Position numbers and translations under genes: made by a program. Positions 51,501 through 63,074 of a DNA stretch of 64,000 nt are shown one piece after another. The notes below the pieces were generated by a model. That model searched no databases. It worked only from the letters and a program-made list of their open reading frames with translations, and had not been told where the DNA came from. The first letter of the stretch is position 1. The number at the start of each line of letters is the position of its first letter. The stretch is from Phoronis australis (Eukaryota; Phoronida; Phoronidae). Location of the stretch: contig NMRA01000089.1 of the NCBI GenBank assembly GCA_002633005.1, positions 731,895 through 795,894 of the forward strand, written 5' to 3'.

Positions 51501-54500
51501 GGTCACCTGAACTAATTTATGCCATATTAGTGTAAACTCAAAAATCAAACTCTACAGGGTTTCTAATTTCAGAAAATACTTTTACCGAGATAAAATCTAT
51601 ATTAATTTTTTGTAGATGTTCACACACTTTTCAATAAGATCCTACATAACATTAATGGTAAAAACTTGCAATAAATTTTTCTATTGCCTACTTGGTTTCG
51701 TTTGTTGCTCTAAGTACCGTATAGTGAGACTTATTCTCTTGTAATGTCTGCGCATGGTAGCTATCTCATTTTGGAGCTAATGTGCTACTCAGGCTACTCT
51801 GAATACCATTAAATTTGATAAATATGCCATTTTTTTCCATTTGAAATGTAAGTAGCACCAAGTTGAATGGTTTTCCACGTTCAAGTTTTGTTGCGCAGGT
51901 ACCAGCTAACAAAGTTTTGAAAAATTGTTGGCATTTACACCTGAATGTTAGAAGAGCTTGAAAAACGTGATTTGAATCATTTTCTTTCAAAATTGGTTAG
52001 ATTTTGAAGAAGTACTCATAGTCATTTTTCATACCCTCATTCTGTCTGAAGTGTTAGTTTCATCCTGACAAAAATAACCTGTTGGTCATAAATTGTGTTC
52101 ACAGATTAACATAATCCTGGTACTCCGTTTGCAGGGTATTGACAAGTTTGTTGTGGGCGATACAGAAGAGGCACGGTGCAACTCAGACCTGTATCCACGA
52201 CCACTGAATGTCATTGAGGGACCTCTCATGAAGGTTGGAACTTTAAGATAATAGAATAATTTAACGCTGTTGTGTCACCTTATTGTAGCTATAGGTTTCC
52301 GATTTCATTAAGCTAATTTTATTTGATGGGTGGGGGCAGCTTTCACCACAGGCTGCATTTGTTAAGGCCTTAAACAGCCTTTTATTTCATCACGGTGGTT
52401 GGCAGCCTCTCGCTTGGTTCAAATAAAATGAAAATAAAATATGCACCAGCATTTTATTTGATAACTTATTTCCATTTTATATCCCCAGTCTGACTATGAA
52501 TACATTTATTTTGGAGTTGCTCAAGGTCCTGGTTTTCCTGTGAACGGCTTCATGTTAGTGAACAGGTTTCTGTTTGAGAGAGTCTGCACTTTATTCATCC
52601 ATATTATGTAAACACCTAGGACCAATGTATGTTACTCCCAGGTTAAAACACTTAAATGATGCTGCAGTTACTGCGTAAGCTAGTGTGTTTGACCTTATGT
52701 CCTGTCCTGTAAATTTAATTATTTTTTCTTTTCTTTTCTGCTGCAGATTCCATGTCATTTTGCTGCCTCTTGAGGAAGCACATACATCGGAAACACCGGA
52801 CTTTTAACAGGCTGTTTTTACTTCATTTTTACACAGTTTTTGTCAACCAGGTTTCATTTTTTTGTGTTTTATTTCGTATTTATTTCATTTCCGTTCACGT
52901 ATGATGGGCCCTTGTCATTACTGATGATTAGACTCCTTTCCACTGCAGGGCATGAGCGTGGTCGGTGACCTGTTTGGTGCTGGTAAGATGTTCCTGCCGC
53001 AGGTGATCAAGTCTGCCCGTGTCATGAAGAAGGCTGTCGCTCATCTGATCCCGTTCATGGAGGAAGAGCGACAGAGTAGACTAAAGGCTGGAAGCTACAA
53101 TGAATTAGTATGTAGTTGGTAAATAGACTTTTAGGGGGTGTTAATGGATTCTGGGAGTCTGGTTATTTGCAAATGTTTGGGAAGGACGTAATATGGGAAG
53201 TTTGAAGATGTAGCACATTGGTCTGAATTAGCAAGCTTGTGTTTACTTACCGTACTGTAAATTGTGGATCATCAAATGAAGTTGCGTAAAGTTATACAAA
53301 TTTGTTCTTTTGTGTTGTGTTATCTGATAATCACTGGCAAAGATCAGACCAGGTAGTCACTTTTTCTTCACTAAGTCAATCAATTACATTCAGTCTCCTT
53401 GGCAACACATGGTGAACACTTGTTGCTGTATCTTTGCTTAAAACATGTCGATGTTTATGCAGTTGCTACATTACCGTCTCATGGGCCTGTTGACTGCTCT
53501 GTCAGCCATGACTCAGGTGCATTGAAAGACGTACAGCTAGCAATGGGGGTGATCACGGAGGACTAAGTGACTTGACTTTAATTGTCACCTGGCTGTGTCT
53601 TCTTTACAGCAGGTGACATGATAGCGAATATGTTTGACTTTGTGAAAAGGTCCTTTAATTTACAGTGTAGTGTGGTAAGATGTGGTGCATTTTAAACAAA
53701 TTATGACAGAAATTCCCCGTTTTGGGACAGCGAAAAATTTATTATTTTCCTCAAGGATGGAATTTGTACCAAATTTCAGAAACTGACAGCATTGGCCATC
53801 CCAAATTCAAGAAACACAAGAAAGATGAATTTTGTATTGACAGCGATTTTTGAGGATTTTATCTCAGACTTTCTCAATACAAAATGCAGTGTCAGATATT
53901 TGAGAAATGTCAGTGATGAAGGTCGAAATTACCCATGTCCTAATCTTCAGAATCAAGAAATTTAAATTTCGTTTTGAATGTGAGTGTCCCAGATTTAGAG
54001 ACTTTCACAAACAGGAGAATATTACTTGTAAGTGAATTTGTCTCCTGCTCATACTCTAAAGGCAGCTAGTGTCCAGTCCTGAGTGATCTGTTGCCACCTG
54101 GCTACTTGGAAGTCCTTCTATGAGAGGGTGTTAAAATTTTTGTTTTCTTGAAAGTTGACTCAGAGGCTATTTTTAATTTAACGTCCACAAAGAGTTAGTC
54201 CTTCAGACTGATTTCGCAGATTTTCTGATCCATTGTCAAATTTGTTCCAAATTTCTGAGAGTTGATGAGGAAGGTTGCAGAGCATTATTTTTTAATGATT
54301 TATGAAATGATCTCGTTGCAGTTTCTTTTTGATTGGCTCGCACAGGGTTTAACATCCTTTAAATTTAGCTTAGAGAGCATGATTCACATTTCCCATTTGA
54401 GTACCGCAGTACAGACAGTACACTTATCTAATTGATTGTCTTCGCAGGACAGTGCTTATGTGGGAACTGTAGTGTTGGCTACAGTCAAAGGAGATGTGCA

Positions 54501-57500
54501 TGATATTGGCAAGAACATTGTAGCTGTGGTGCTGGGCTGTAACAACTATAGGTAGGGTTATCTTGAAGTTTATGCAACAATTATAGGTCGTTGGAGGGTT
54601 TAATGATTCAGGTTTCATGCAATTATAGGACCTTGAAAGGTTTAGTCATTCAGGTTTTATGTAACAATTATAGGACCTTGGAGGGTTTAATCATTTAGGT
54701 TTTATGTAGAATTATAGAACCTTGGAGGGTTTGATCATTCAGGTTTTACGCAGCATTTATAGGAACCGTTGGAAGGTTTAGTCAATCAGGTTTTATGTTG
54801 CAATTACAGGACCTTGGAAGGTTTAGTCATTCAGGATTTAAGTAACATTATAAAACCTTAAAAGGTTTAGTCTTTCAGGTTTCATGAAACAATTATAGGA
54901 CCTTGGAGGGTTTTTAAAATCATTCAGTATCAATCGGTATAGTAGCAAAGGGGCTTAACCCCTGGACCCCACTCCTACTTTTTTGAAGGGATAAATTTGG
55001 ATTTGGTATAAACAGTTACTTTTTGCTCATTGCTTTTGTGAGTTGTCTTGTGACTAAGGTTTGTTAAAGTTACGTGTGACCTTGTTGACAAGTATTTGCA
55101 TTCAGCCAAATATTTACAAAAGTTAAGATTTAACTTTATTATGTTTTCTGCCTGTAGAATTTGCATTTTACCACACACACACACACGCACACGCGCGCGC
55201 ACGCACACACACGCTCACACACGCACACACATCACGTGTTGGGTTACTTTATTAGTAAATGATATTTTGCCATGTAGTCAGGGATGATAACAGTGTTTTA
55301 AATTTTTTACAGGGTAATTGATTTGGGCGTTATGACTCCGTGTGACAAAATATTGAAAACCGCAATGGAAGAAAAAGCTGACATCATTGGTCTGTCAGGT
55401 TTGATCACACCCTCCTTGGATGAAATGATCTATGTTGCAAAGGAGATGGAGCGAATCAACTTACAGGTGCCGCTGCTCATAGGTGGCGCTACAACCTCCA
55501 AGTAATTGTCACTCTGATTTTATTTTAAAATTTTTGCTCGTGCTTGAGCAGCAAATTTTCTCACAAGCACGTTGTTGAACACGACCTTCTATTTACACTT
55601 TACCTAGTAACTTCATCTCTCTAATTCGCGGCAGTCAGGGCTGCGTTCTATAGGCCCAAGACACTGGTGAGAAAAGCTAAATCTAATTACATTACTTAGC
55701 TTGTTACGCATGGTGATGTCCCGCGCATTTGAGTTTCATGAATCTGAATGATTGTACTACAGTTCGTCTTACAATGAGACGTTGAACTAAAAGCACACCA
55801 AACTATGTTATATGAATTAACATTATAACAAGTCAAATAGCTTTCGTTGGTCCCACCATTTTTCCCTTATTTATCACCGGCATTTCGCTGAGAGTCCCGT
55901 TGTCTACTTAAGAGTTGCTTTTGCGGACTACTGCAATCTTAATAATTTTATTTTTTATGTTTGCAGACAACATACAGCAGTAAAGATCGCCCCACAGTAC
56001 AAAAACCCTGTAGTTCATGTATTGGATGCTTCAAAGAGTGTGGTGGTGGTACGTTCAATTTGTGTGTAATTGTTTCACTTTTTTACAGAATGACAGGCTT
56101 GTCACGATGTTCAAGCTATGGCTGTCATAGGTGTAAAAAGTAACGTGCCAAAAATAATCAGACTAAATGACCCACAATTCCGTGGCATGATGGCTGAGCC
56201 AAACTGGTAGTCCCTGTCATGACAGCCGGTTTCATCTGGACTTCAGCACCAGAGTAGAAAGACCCGTCATGGCAGGGAAATGGTTTGTCTGATTAGGGTT
56301 TGCATGTACTTTAAATACTAACCAGTGCAAGACTCAAAAGTGATCAAACAAAATACTGTTTCCCTATTGTGACGTCTACAGCAAAAAGGACTGATAATAA
56401 CTATTATCATCATGGTGAAAAATTCTACTCACGCAACGGCTTAGCCACCTTGCTAACTTTCCTGTTAATTCCCCTTTATTCTCGATCATCAGGGGAGACT
56501 ACTCTGATGATGGACACAGTACAGGGAATTATGGGTCATTTTGTCTGAAAACTTTTGGTTTGTACTGCAGATGTAAAGTTTGGAAGAAGTAGCTGATATG
56601 TGCGTGAAAACATTGCACCTTTGAGGATGTGTGGCACGTGCTTTATAAAAATGGAACAAAAACGGATAAGTAGGACATTGTTTGCTGAATGACTCGATCA
56701 AAGATACCTCAAAACGTGGGTCTTGCGGTAATAAGTTTGCAAAATAGCTCTAGCGGTTGACAACCGCATTATTTTGTACATGAACTGAGATGTTGTTGTA
56801 GCTTTTGCTGTTTGTCATTTGTACAGGATGTTATCCGGGTTTGTTTGCACCAAGTGGTCCCTTGATATTGTAAACATTTTACCAATGACATCCTGATCAA
56901 ATAAAGCAGGATTGAACTGGTGTTCTTTTTAACATTTTCATTTGTTTACTGTAAAAGTTGGAATGTGATTTATTTACAAATGATGATGACATTACAGTGC
57001 TCTCAATTGATGGATGACCTTTTGAGAGAGGAACTGATGGATGAACTAATAGAAGAATATGATGAGATCCGCGAGGAACATTATGACTCCCTAAAGGTTT
57101 GTACTGTATGAAGAAGCATGAATCATTCACGCTCTCTCTATCTACCGCCACCTCTGCCTCACTATCTCTCCTTCACTCCTCCTGCCGTCCATCACTCCCC
57201 CTGTCCCTCACTCCTCCCTCTTCCCCTCTCCCCACTCTGCCTTCTCCCACACTTCCCACATCTTCATCACACGCCCCCCCCTCCCCCCGCCCTCCCACCT
57301 GTCTCTCACTTCCCCTCTTCCAAACAACGAACATACAACTATTTGGCATTGTAAGAGCTTGAAAGCATCCCAGACATGACTTACTTTTTAATTCTGATGA
57401 GCAAGATAGCCAGAGTTGACAAAAATGGCATGTAAAAAGTCTTATTCAGGAAGATTTTGTGACGGTGAACTTCATGAGTAAATCATTTGTTGATCACACT

Positions 57501-60500
57501 GCACAACGATGGTAATTTGCGGCATGGTGATTGCAAAGAATTTGTGCTGTGAAATCCCACTGTCTGAAATCTCCATCCAAATTAAGGTGAACTGTATGTG
57601 GCACCGAAAGTTGTTCGCCAAGTACTCTCACTGTCACTTTTATGTCAGAAAATGGCTACATGCAAAGGTTTATAACCTGTTTTGATGATTTTCCCCAAAA
57701 TTGCTTCTGTCACCTCCTACTGCGCAATTATTGCTTCCCCAGAAAGATGAAAGCATTGTTCAACATAAACTTTGTCCTCACTGTGTCACAAAGTGTACTC
57801 GTTGATTTGAGTTGCATGTTTTTTGCCCAAAGCATTGTTGAACTTGAATCAAACTTTAGGGATTGGCGAATGCCAACAGACCATCATTCGATTCAAATGT
57901 TTGAGTGTCGTGTCATCATTAATATTTTTTAATTATCAAAATCAGGATTTAACCTAATTTTAAACAAGATTTTCGAAAACGTCATTAGATAATCATTATA
58001 CAGAACAACATCGTAAAGTTTCGTGACATAATATAATTTTAAACTCTGCAGGACAGGAAGTATTTGCAACTGAATGTAGCCCGCGAGAAGAAGTTCCACA
58101 TTGACTGGAATGAAGCGCCACCTGTTGGTAAGACTTAAACATACTATAATTTCATACTTCATCCCAGACATTACTTGCCTCTTGGCATGTTTCACTATTT
58201 GGGATGTTTTTGTCTTTAAAGTATTCAATTTATTCAGAAATTTTCTTTATAGGTTATTAGTTCAGAAGCATTTTGTCCTGTTCAGCTGCCTAAAAAATAA
58301 GAATTGAACTAGGCTTGTCATAAAATTGGTCGCATAACATGCTTTGCCGTAGTAGGAGTCTATTTCTGTTTCCAACTCATGCTGCAGACTAAATTAGCCA
58401 GTAATGCTCATTTGTTATCAGCAGGTTACGTAACGTTTGAGTCAAAGCAACTGATACAAAACTAAGATCTTGTCTCATAGCCTCATCATTAATCACGTTG
58501 ATCTATTTGTGTTTCATTTGCAGTTTTAGAATAAAATTCGAAATACGACAAAACCTAATGTCGCTTATGAACAAACAAAAAGTATAGGCATAAAGCCGAT
58601 CACGTATTTTTTTTGGATGAGATCTCATGGTTCTTTCCAGCCGCCCCTGCCAAGCTTGGTGTCCAGTACTTTGAAGACTATGATCTTCAGTGCCTTATTC
58701 CGTACATTGACTGGAAACCATTCTTTGATGTCTGGCAGTTAAGGGGAAAGTACCCCAACCGGGGCTACCCCAAGATTTTTAATGACAAGACTGTAGGTAA
58801 GCTAATTCTGGATTTATACTCTGTAGTTTTATTTACTTGCTGAAAATTTACATTATTTTCCTTGGCCCTCAGCAATGTTGATGCCTGTGCTAATTTATCC
58901 TCACTGCATATTCAACTGTCCACTGAAAATTACCACAAAGTGTCATCATTTCTGAATTCTGTATTTTATTTCAGTAGGCAGGTCAAGTACCTCTTCTGGG
59001 TGATCCAGTCACTCACATGTCAAAGAACTTTCCTCCAAACAACTGTTTCTAAACGATAATTAAATCTCACTTGAGCTAAAATACAATCTCCTAGATACCC
59101 ATACTTTCTAGTATTAGTAGTTGCTGTGATAATTTTGTATAAATTGTTTCTAGATTCATGTGTTAGCAATTTATTCTGTTCAGTTACTGTAATGTGGGAA
59201 CGTTAGACCAAATTTCAGTCTTAATTCTTAAGTCACTTTACATGAAACACTGACCCCTGGTGTCTATTTGTTCTGTATAGGCTTACTGTAACTTTATTTG
59301 TCACAGGTGAAGAGGCTCGCAAAGTCTTCAATGATGCTCAGAAGATGTTGAATATGTTTATTGAGGAGAAGCTGATCTCCGCACGTGGTGTGATAGGTTT
59401 CTTCAAGGCAGCTAGCAGGGACGATGATATTCATGTCTACAGCAATGATGGTCAGCCATTGTCCACTCTCTTTGGTCTGCGTCAGCAGGCTGAGAAGGAC
59501 GCTCAAGTGAATGAGCCTTACATGTGTTTGTCGGACTTTGTCGCCCCCGAGGATTCTGGGAAGGACGACTACATAGGAATGTTTGCCGTCAGTTGTGGTT
59601 TTGGTGCTGAGGAGCTCTGCCAAAAGCAAGTCTAAATTTAGATTTGGAGTCAGTTCTGTTGTTTATGTAGAAAGTATGTCCTTGAGTTGTCAAGCGAGGC
59701 ATTAAAAGTAATTATTCTTCTTAAGGTTATGTATTCTATTATCAGCAAGTTTCTCCTTCTCTCACCCTCTCTCTCTCTCCTTTCCCCTCTCCCTCTCTTT
59801 CTCTCTCTCCCCCCGTCCCTCCCTCCCTCCCTCTATCTCACCTCCAACGATATAAATTATCAACCAGGTTTACCTGAAATATGTCTTAAAACTTTCATGT
59901 CAAGATGGAAAAAATAATTTCCATACCAAACAGGTCTTTCGGACATCAACAATTTAAGTACAAAGGTGTCAAAATGCATGATATTTGACATGAGCCAAGT
60001 CCTTCCAAAACTCGAACCCTGTCATATCAATCACTGGGGATCCCTTTGGGCATACAAAGTTTGTTTCCACACTTTTAATGTTTTATAGGTTGAAGGCAGA
60101 AAGGAAATTCTCCTTTACTTGGCCTACCCCATGAAGAATAGTTTATTCTACTTGATGAATGACCAAACTTGTTGTCTCCTTTAGATACCAGAAGGACATG
60201 GACGACTACAGCAGTATTATGGTGAAAGCTTTGGCAGATCGTCTGGCTGAGGCATTCGCTGAACAACTGCACGAACGTGTGCGCAAGGAATTGTGGGGTT
60301 ACGCATCAAACGAGGAATTGCATGCTTCTGATCTGCATAGAATAAAGTACAAGGTATGCGGAAGATAATGAGACGAACAGTACAAGACAAAAGAAATCGG
60401 ATAAAATACTCTCTTCATGACGGCTAATTCTGTTAACAGCTAAAATGGCAAAACTCCAATTCCGATTTATATTCGGTCACGAGGGAAGACTACTAGGGTG

Positions 60501-62125
60501 ATTAATTCGGCTTCCACTCAGTTGTCACGACGGGGTATACTAAGTTATTTTGTCCGAATACTTTTGGCTTGTACTGTATTAGCATTCTGCACTGTGTGTT
60601 AATATGAAAGACAACTTGTAGCTGGTTATTATTCCAGAATTTCCAGTGAATCTCCTGCTTAGATTCTATTCAGTTAGTGAAAAAATGAATTTTTATTCTT
60701 GAATGTGCACTATATCTGATCTACCTCCAATACTGGTTGATTTTAGTAAAGACAAAATATTTTTTTCTGAAATTCATTGCTTTGTTTTTCCTTTCTTGAG
60801 GAATCCTTTAGAACTTGCACATTTTTCTGATTCGCTTGTGAAATCTGTGCCTATTCATTGAGTTCAAGATGTGTAGTATGAAAAAAGTGTGTTTTGCGTT
60901 TTGTAATTTTTGGAAAGAAGACTACGCTCTGTTGTTGATAAAATAGCCACCATCACGGTGTCTTATAACTAATTATCGATATGCTACCTTCTGTCTGGCA
61001 GGGTATCCGCCCTGCTCCGGGATATCCCAGCCAGCCGGATCACACGGAGAAAGAGACCATGTGGGAACTACTTCATCCAGAGAAGATCGGCATCAAACTT
61101 ACTGAGTCCCTAGCAATGGATCCCGCGGCATCGGTGTCGGGACTGTACTTTCCCCACCCCATGTCAAGCTACTTCTCAGTTGGAAAGATAACCAAGGAAC
61201 AGGTATTCACTTTTGGACATAATTTTCTACACTTGTAGGGTTGCAAAGTTACAAGTACATTTTTCGAATGTTTATGAAATAGTCACATACTGACCCAGAA
61301 AGCGCCAAGAGTCATTGTATCTGGGTTAAATAGTAAAATACAAAAAAAATCTATGTACAGTCTACATAAAAGTACATTTCGCACTGTTTAGGTGTTAATG
61401 TTTAGTGCAAACCAAAGCGTGTTGGAGTTTACCTATTTACCATGCTTATCCGATCTTGAATTATTACTGAATGAGGCGGCAACTAAGTCACAGGCAATGC
61501 ATACATTGCGCTATTTTTGAATCCTCACTTTTAGTGTTACCCAACTCCAATAAACTCCGAAGAGTTATTTTGAGTCGCTGATGGTTTCAATGCAGTTGTT
61601 ATTGGTAATGAAAACACAGTCGCACCATGGAAAGAAATTTTAGGAGAATGATTTTTTAGAAAAAGTCCTGATTTGATTGTCAGAGTTGTTTCAGTGATCT
61701 AAGCTGGACAAAATGCAGCTTAAACATGCAAGTGTATCAACATTGTCATAAGGAATGGATGTTCAGTTGTAAAGTAATTGATCCATACTATTGATCTTTT
61801 TGAAAGTCTTTTGCAAGTTGTGAGTTAATTAACAAAGAGTACTCGAGTCAAGGCTGTTCATTATGCTGACGTCAGAGTCTTGTCTGAAGGACTTGTTAGC
61901 AACATACGTTTAGGGACAGCTTTTCTCATAGTTATGGAGCATCTAACATTTTGATCATTGACATATTTCTGGTAATGATTATCAATACTGAACTTAGCTT
62001 TTTCTGGCTATACTGCGTCCTAAATATTTTTTGTTCGATAGGTTGAGGATTATGCTCAAAGAAAACAGATGGATGTGAAAGTCGTTGAAAGGTGGCTTGG
62101 ACCGTGTTTGTCGTACAATGTGTAA
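36981..62125 (+). CDS. MTR: Cobalamin-dependent methionine synthase
   Basis: Transfers a methyl group from 5-methyltetrahydrofolate to homocysteine through methylcobalamin, giving methionine and tetrahydrofolate in the cytosol. Twenty-eight exons were placed by splice sites and phase. Using the first in-frame ATG at 36992 they encode 1239 residues, against 1265 in human. All four modules are present in order: homocysteine, folate, cobalamin and AdoMet-reactivation domains, listed separately with exon coordinates. Zinc ligands are Cys240, Cys303 and Cys304, with the same spacing as human 260/323/324. The cobalamin-ligating histidine is His765 in DVHDIGKN. The first exon begins in phase 1, so a further short coding exon upstream is expected. 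One intron uses a GC donor. The AATAAA at 63032 gives a 3' UTR of about 0.9 kb. No frame break was seen; the gene looks functional. Confidence 0.97.
37490..38034 (+). repeat. Dispersed repeat family 2, copy 1
   Basis: About 545 bp in an MTR intron. It starts near AATTTGGCGACCTCAGATTG and ends GGCGACCTGGGATTTTTGCC. The same order of blocks recurs at 44141-44675. The left end has a small hairpin (GGCGACCTG ... AGTTGCC). Confidence 0.75.
38111..38558 (-). other. Coding-like stretch on the minus strand of an MTR intron
   Basis: Two adjacent minus-strand open stretches (38376-38558, containing [19 protein letters not shown], and 38111-38332, containing [19 protein letters not shown]) have protein-like composition but are in different frames and separated by stops. 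This could be a decayed retrocopy of an unidentified gene. No family was recognised. Confidence 0.25.
38850..39205 (+). repeat. Dispersed repeat family 3, copy 1
   Basis: Shares ordered blocks (GGAATTGTTTTTA, GCATAAAACGAAA, TCAAATGAAATTTG, TCTACAAGCTTTCTA) with 51270-51580 in another MTR intron. The copies are diverged, so the boundaries are approximate. Confidence 0.5.
40045..40300. repeat. Foldback repeat family 1, copy 3
   Basis: Starts GAGCCTGTTTCAAGAAAACT and ends AAGTCAGTTTCGTTGAACGG. The ends are inverted relative to each other. It lies in the MTR intron before exon 40553-40642. Confidence 0.75.
42590..42835 (+). repeat. Dispersed repeat family 4, copy 1
   Basis: Contains CCAACCCCAACAAACTCTGA and CCAACTAAACAGGCTGAAAT. 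The reverse complement of these blocks, in the reverse order, is found at 46095-46330, and a diverged forward copy near 61500-61720. Confidence 0.6.
44141..44675 (+). repeat. Dispersed repeat family 2, copy 2
   Basis: Contains GGCGACCTGGGAAAAATCCC followed by AAGTCGCC, a clear hairpin, and ends GGCGACCTGGGATTTTTGCC. It matches 37490-38034 block for block with divergence. Confidence 0.75.
45858..49849 (+). CDS. MTR: MTR module 2: folate-binding (pterin) domain exons
   Basis: Exons 45858-45970, 46982-47122, 47480-47665, 48236-48415, 49202-49318 and 49709-49849, roughly residues 338-631. Landmarks of the pterin-binding barrel are [77 protein letters not shown] and [14 protein letters not shown]. 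This domain presents 5-methyltetrahydrofolate to the cobalamin. Exon boundaries are mostly phase 0. Confidence 0.96.
46095..46330 (-). repeat. Dispersed repeat family 4, copy 2 (inverted)
   Basis: Reverse-complement match to 42590-42835, including the stretch GCTTCAGAGTTTCTTGGGGT. It lies in the MTR intron before exon 46982-47122. Confidence 0.6.
50922..50981. repeat. Short imperfect tandem GTGTAGTGTTAT array
   Basis: Four to five imperfect units of about 12-15 bases end 16 bases before the MTR acceptor at 50996-50997, reducing the pyrimidine tract there. Confidence 0.7.
50998..53107 (+). CDS. MTR: MTR module 3a: cobalamin-domain helical cap exons
   Basis: Exons 50998-51087, 52135-52233 and 52949-53107 (residues about 632-747). 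Landmarks are [28 protein letters not shown] and [20 protein letters not shown]. The last forms the four-helix cap that covers the cobalamin methyl face; the Phe and Leu of FGAGKMFL contact it in MetH structures. The linker insert after FMEEERQ is short, as in the human protein. Confidence 0.96.
51270..51580 (+). repeat. Dispersed repeat family 3, copy 2
   Basis: Diverged match to 38850-39205 with the blocks in the same order. Boundaries are approximate. Confidence 0.45.
54448..57096 (+). CDS. MTR: MTR module 3b: cobalamin-binding Rossmann domain exons
   Basis: Exons 54448-54551, 55313-55501, 55967-56048 and 56998-57096 (residues about 748-905). The B12 signature is complete: DVHDIGKN with axial ligand His765, then [13 protein letters not shown] (Ser and Thr contacting the nucleotide tail) and the glycine-rich GGATTSK. 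The exon after it, rich in Glu and Asp ([19 protein letters not shown]), forms the linker to the activation domain. Confidence 0.96.
54566..54925. repeat. Minisatellite of about seven ~50-bp units
   Basis: Units share CAATTATAGGACCTTGGAGG and TCATTCAGGTTTTATG, with substitutions and small indels. The array begins 14 bases inside the MTR intron, just after exon 54448-54551, and the exon end (TGTAACAACTATAG) resembles the unit start (TGTAACAATTATAG). Confidence 0.9.
55172..55232. repeat. (CA/CG)n microsatellite
   Basis: Alternating CACACA and CGCGCG runs in an MTR intron; purine-pyrimidine alternation could adopt Z-DNA. Confidence 0.9.
56144..56565. mobile_element. MITE-like element with ~45-bp degenerate inverted repeats
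   Basis: The left end includes CAGACTAAATGACCCACAAT. The right end, read in reverse complement, includes CAGACAAAATGACCCATAAT. It is about 420 bp, non-coding, in an MTR intron. A sequence resembling its right end recurs near 60480-60590 (GTCCGAATACTTTTGGCTTG). Confidence 0.6.
57130..57330. repeat. Pyrimidine-rich low-complexity tract
   Basis: About 200 bases of mostly C and T on the + strand, starting about 35 bases after an MTR donor. Open frames rich in Pro, Ser and Leu across it are compositional artefacts. Confidence 0.85.
58052..62125 (+). CDS. MTR: MTR module 4: AdoMet-binding reactivation domain exons
   Basis: Exons 58052-58127, 58641-58796, 59307-59625, 60185-60353, 61002-61202 and 62042-62125 (residues about 906-1239). 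Landmarks are [71 protein letters not shown] and [24 protein letters not shown] binds AdoMet, and the domain remethylates oxidised cobalamin with electrons from methionine synthase reductase in animals. Stop TAA at 62123-62125. Confidence 0.96.
59626..60184 (+). other. MTR: MTR intron with a GC-AG boundary
   Basis: The exon ends CAAAA and the intron begins GCAAGT. Only this cut preserves the frame (LCQK then [10 protein letters not shown]); the nearby GT three bases on would give phase 0 and a frame shift. The acceptor is CCTTTAG. GC-AG introns are a minor but known class recognised by the U2 spliceosome. Confidence 0.85.
59755..59842. repeat. CT-rich low-complexity tract
   Basis: Runs of CTCTCT and CCCTCCCTCC on the + strand within the GC-AG intron of MTR. 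Confidence 0.9.
61500..61720 (+). repeat. Dispersed repeat family 4, copy 3 (diverged)
   Basis: Blocks CCAACTCCAATAAACTCCGA, then GAGTCGCTGATGGTTTCA, and AGAATGATTTTTTAGA follow the order of 42590-42835. It lies in the last MTR intron. Confidence 0.45.
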
Positions 62126-63031
62126 CGTACGGCAAGGGAGTAGCAACTACTCCGAGACTCTTCTTTGTTCATTTGTACACACTACTTCCCCTCAAAAGTC
62201 GCTTTTTGGACGGTGATAAAAATGGCAAAATATCAGTGTGTACTTATGTGCTTGTGTGGGCGCATCATTGAGTCCGAAGGAAAGGCGACAATTCTTGCTA
62301 ACAAGGTCAGCAATGATACCTCAAGCCAAGCTGGTATGACCGATTGTTATTTTTTGACCGAATAAGTTTTCAAATTGAAATTAAGGAATTTTTAATTTAA
62401 AATTGATTGCTGTAACCTGTGCTTTTTTGCCAAAACTTATTTTTCGATCTTAAAAGTTCGAAGAAAGCTGTGTCACAGCGAGTGGTAAGCCTGGTCCGTC
62501 AGTCAACAAGTCAGTTGCCAAATGCACGCAGAGTAATATGTGATAAGTGTGGTCAGGGGATTATATTAATTAATTTTGACTGATTGAAATATATTTCGTT
62601 TTCAATTGAGTATCCTTCTATGCATTTCAGATGTCTGCCTTTGAAATCTTAGGTCAAGAGATCTTACCTTACATTCGTTTTAATCTTGATCTGCATTCCT
62701 TGATACTAAACTCAGTCTATTACATTTTTGTGTTTAACTAAATTTAAAATTTTGTGTAACAAAATGATATTTAACAAATATGGGGTGTGTGTATGGATAT
62801 GTCAAGTTCAGCATGCAAGAATGAGTGAGACATGTAAATTTTTCATCTTCACTGTACAGTTGAATTGCGTTACTATGAACCATACCGGGACTTTCTAAAA
62901 CTTTTGTTTTAACTGATTTTTGCTGTAACCAAATCAACTAGTACACAGTGCAGTTGGATTGGGTGTTGTTGAATGGAAGTTAAATGTCACTATTAGTGAT
63001 GTATAATTTCACTTCCTGGAAAAGGTTTGAA

Positions 63032-63037
63032 AATAAA
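63032..63037 (+). terminator. MTR: Polyadenylation signal AATAAA for MTR
   Basis: First convincing canonical hexamer after the MTR stop, about 0.9 kb downstream, followed by a GT-rich stretch (TGTGTTGGTTGTTT) suited to cleavage-factor binding. Confidence 0.6.
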
Positions 63038-63074
63038 GTACACTGACTTAAAAATCCTTGTGTTGGTTGTTTAA

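Noticed and set aside
57099-57362. Overlapping Pro/Ser/Leu-rich open frames
   Set aside because: Produced by a pyrimidine-rich low-complexity tract.
59626-59637. GT donor three bases after the GC (CAA|GTCTAA) as the MTR exon end
   Set aside because: It would join in the wrong phase and break the conserved [10 protein letters not shown] reading frame.
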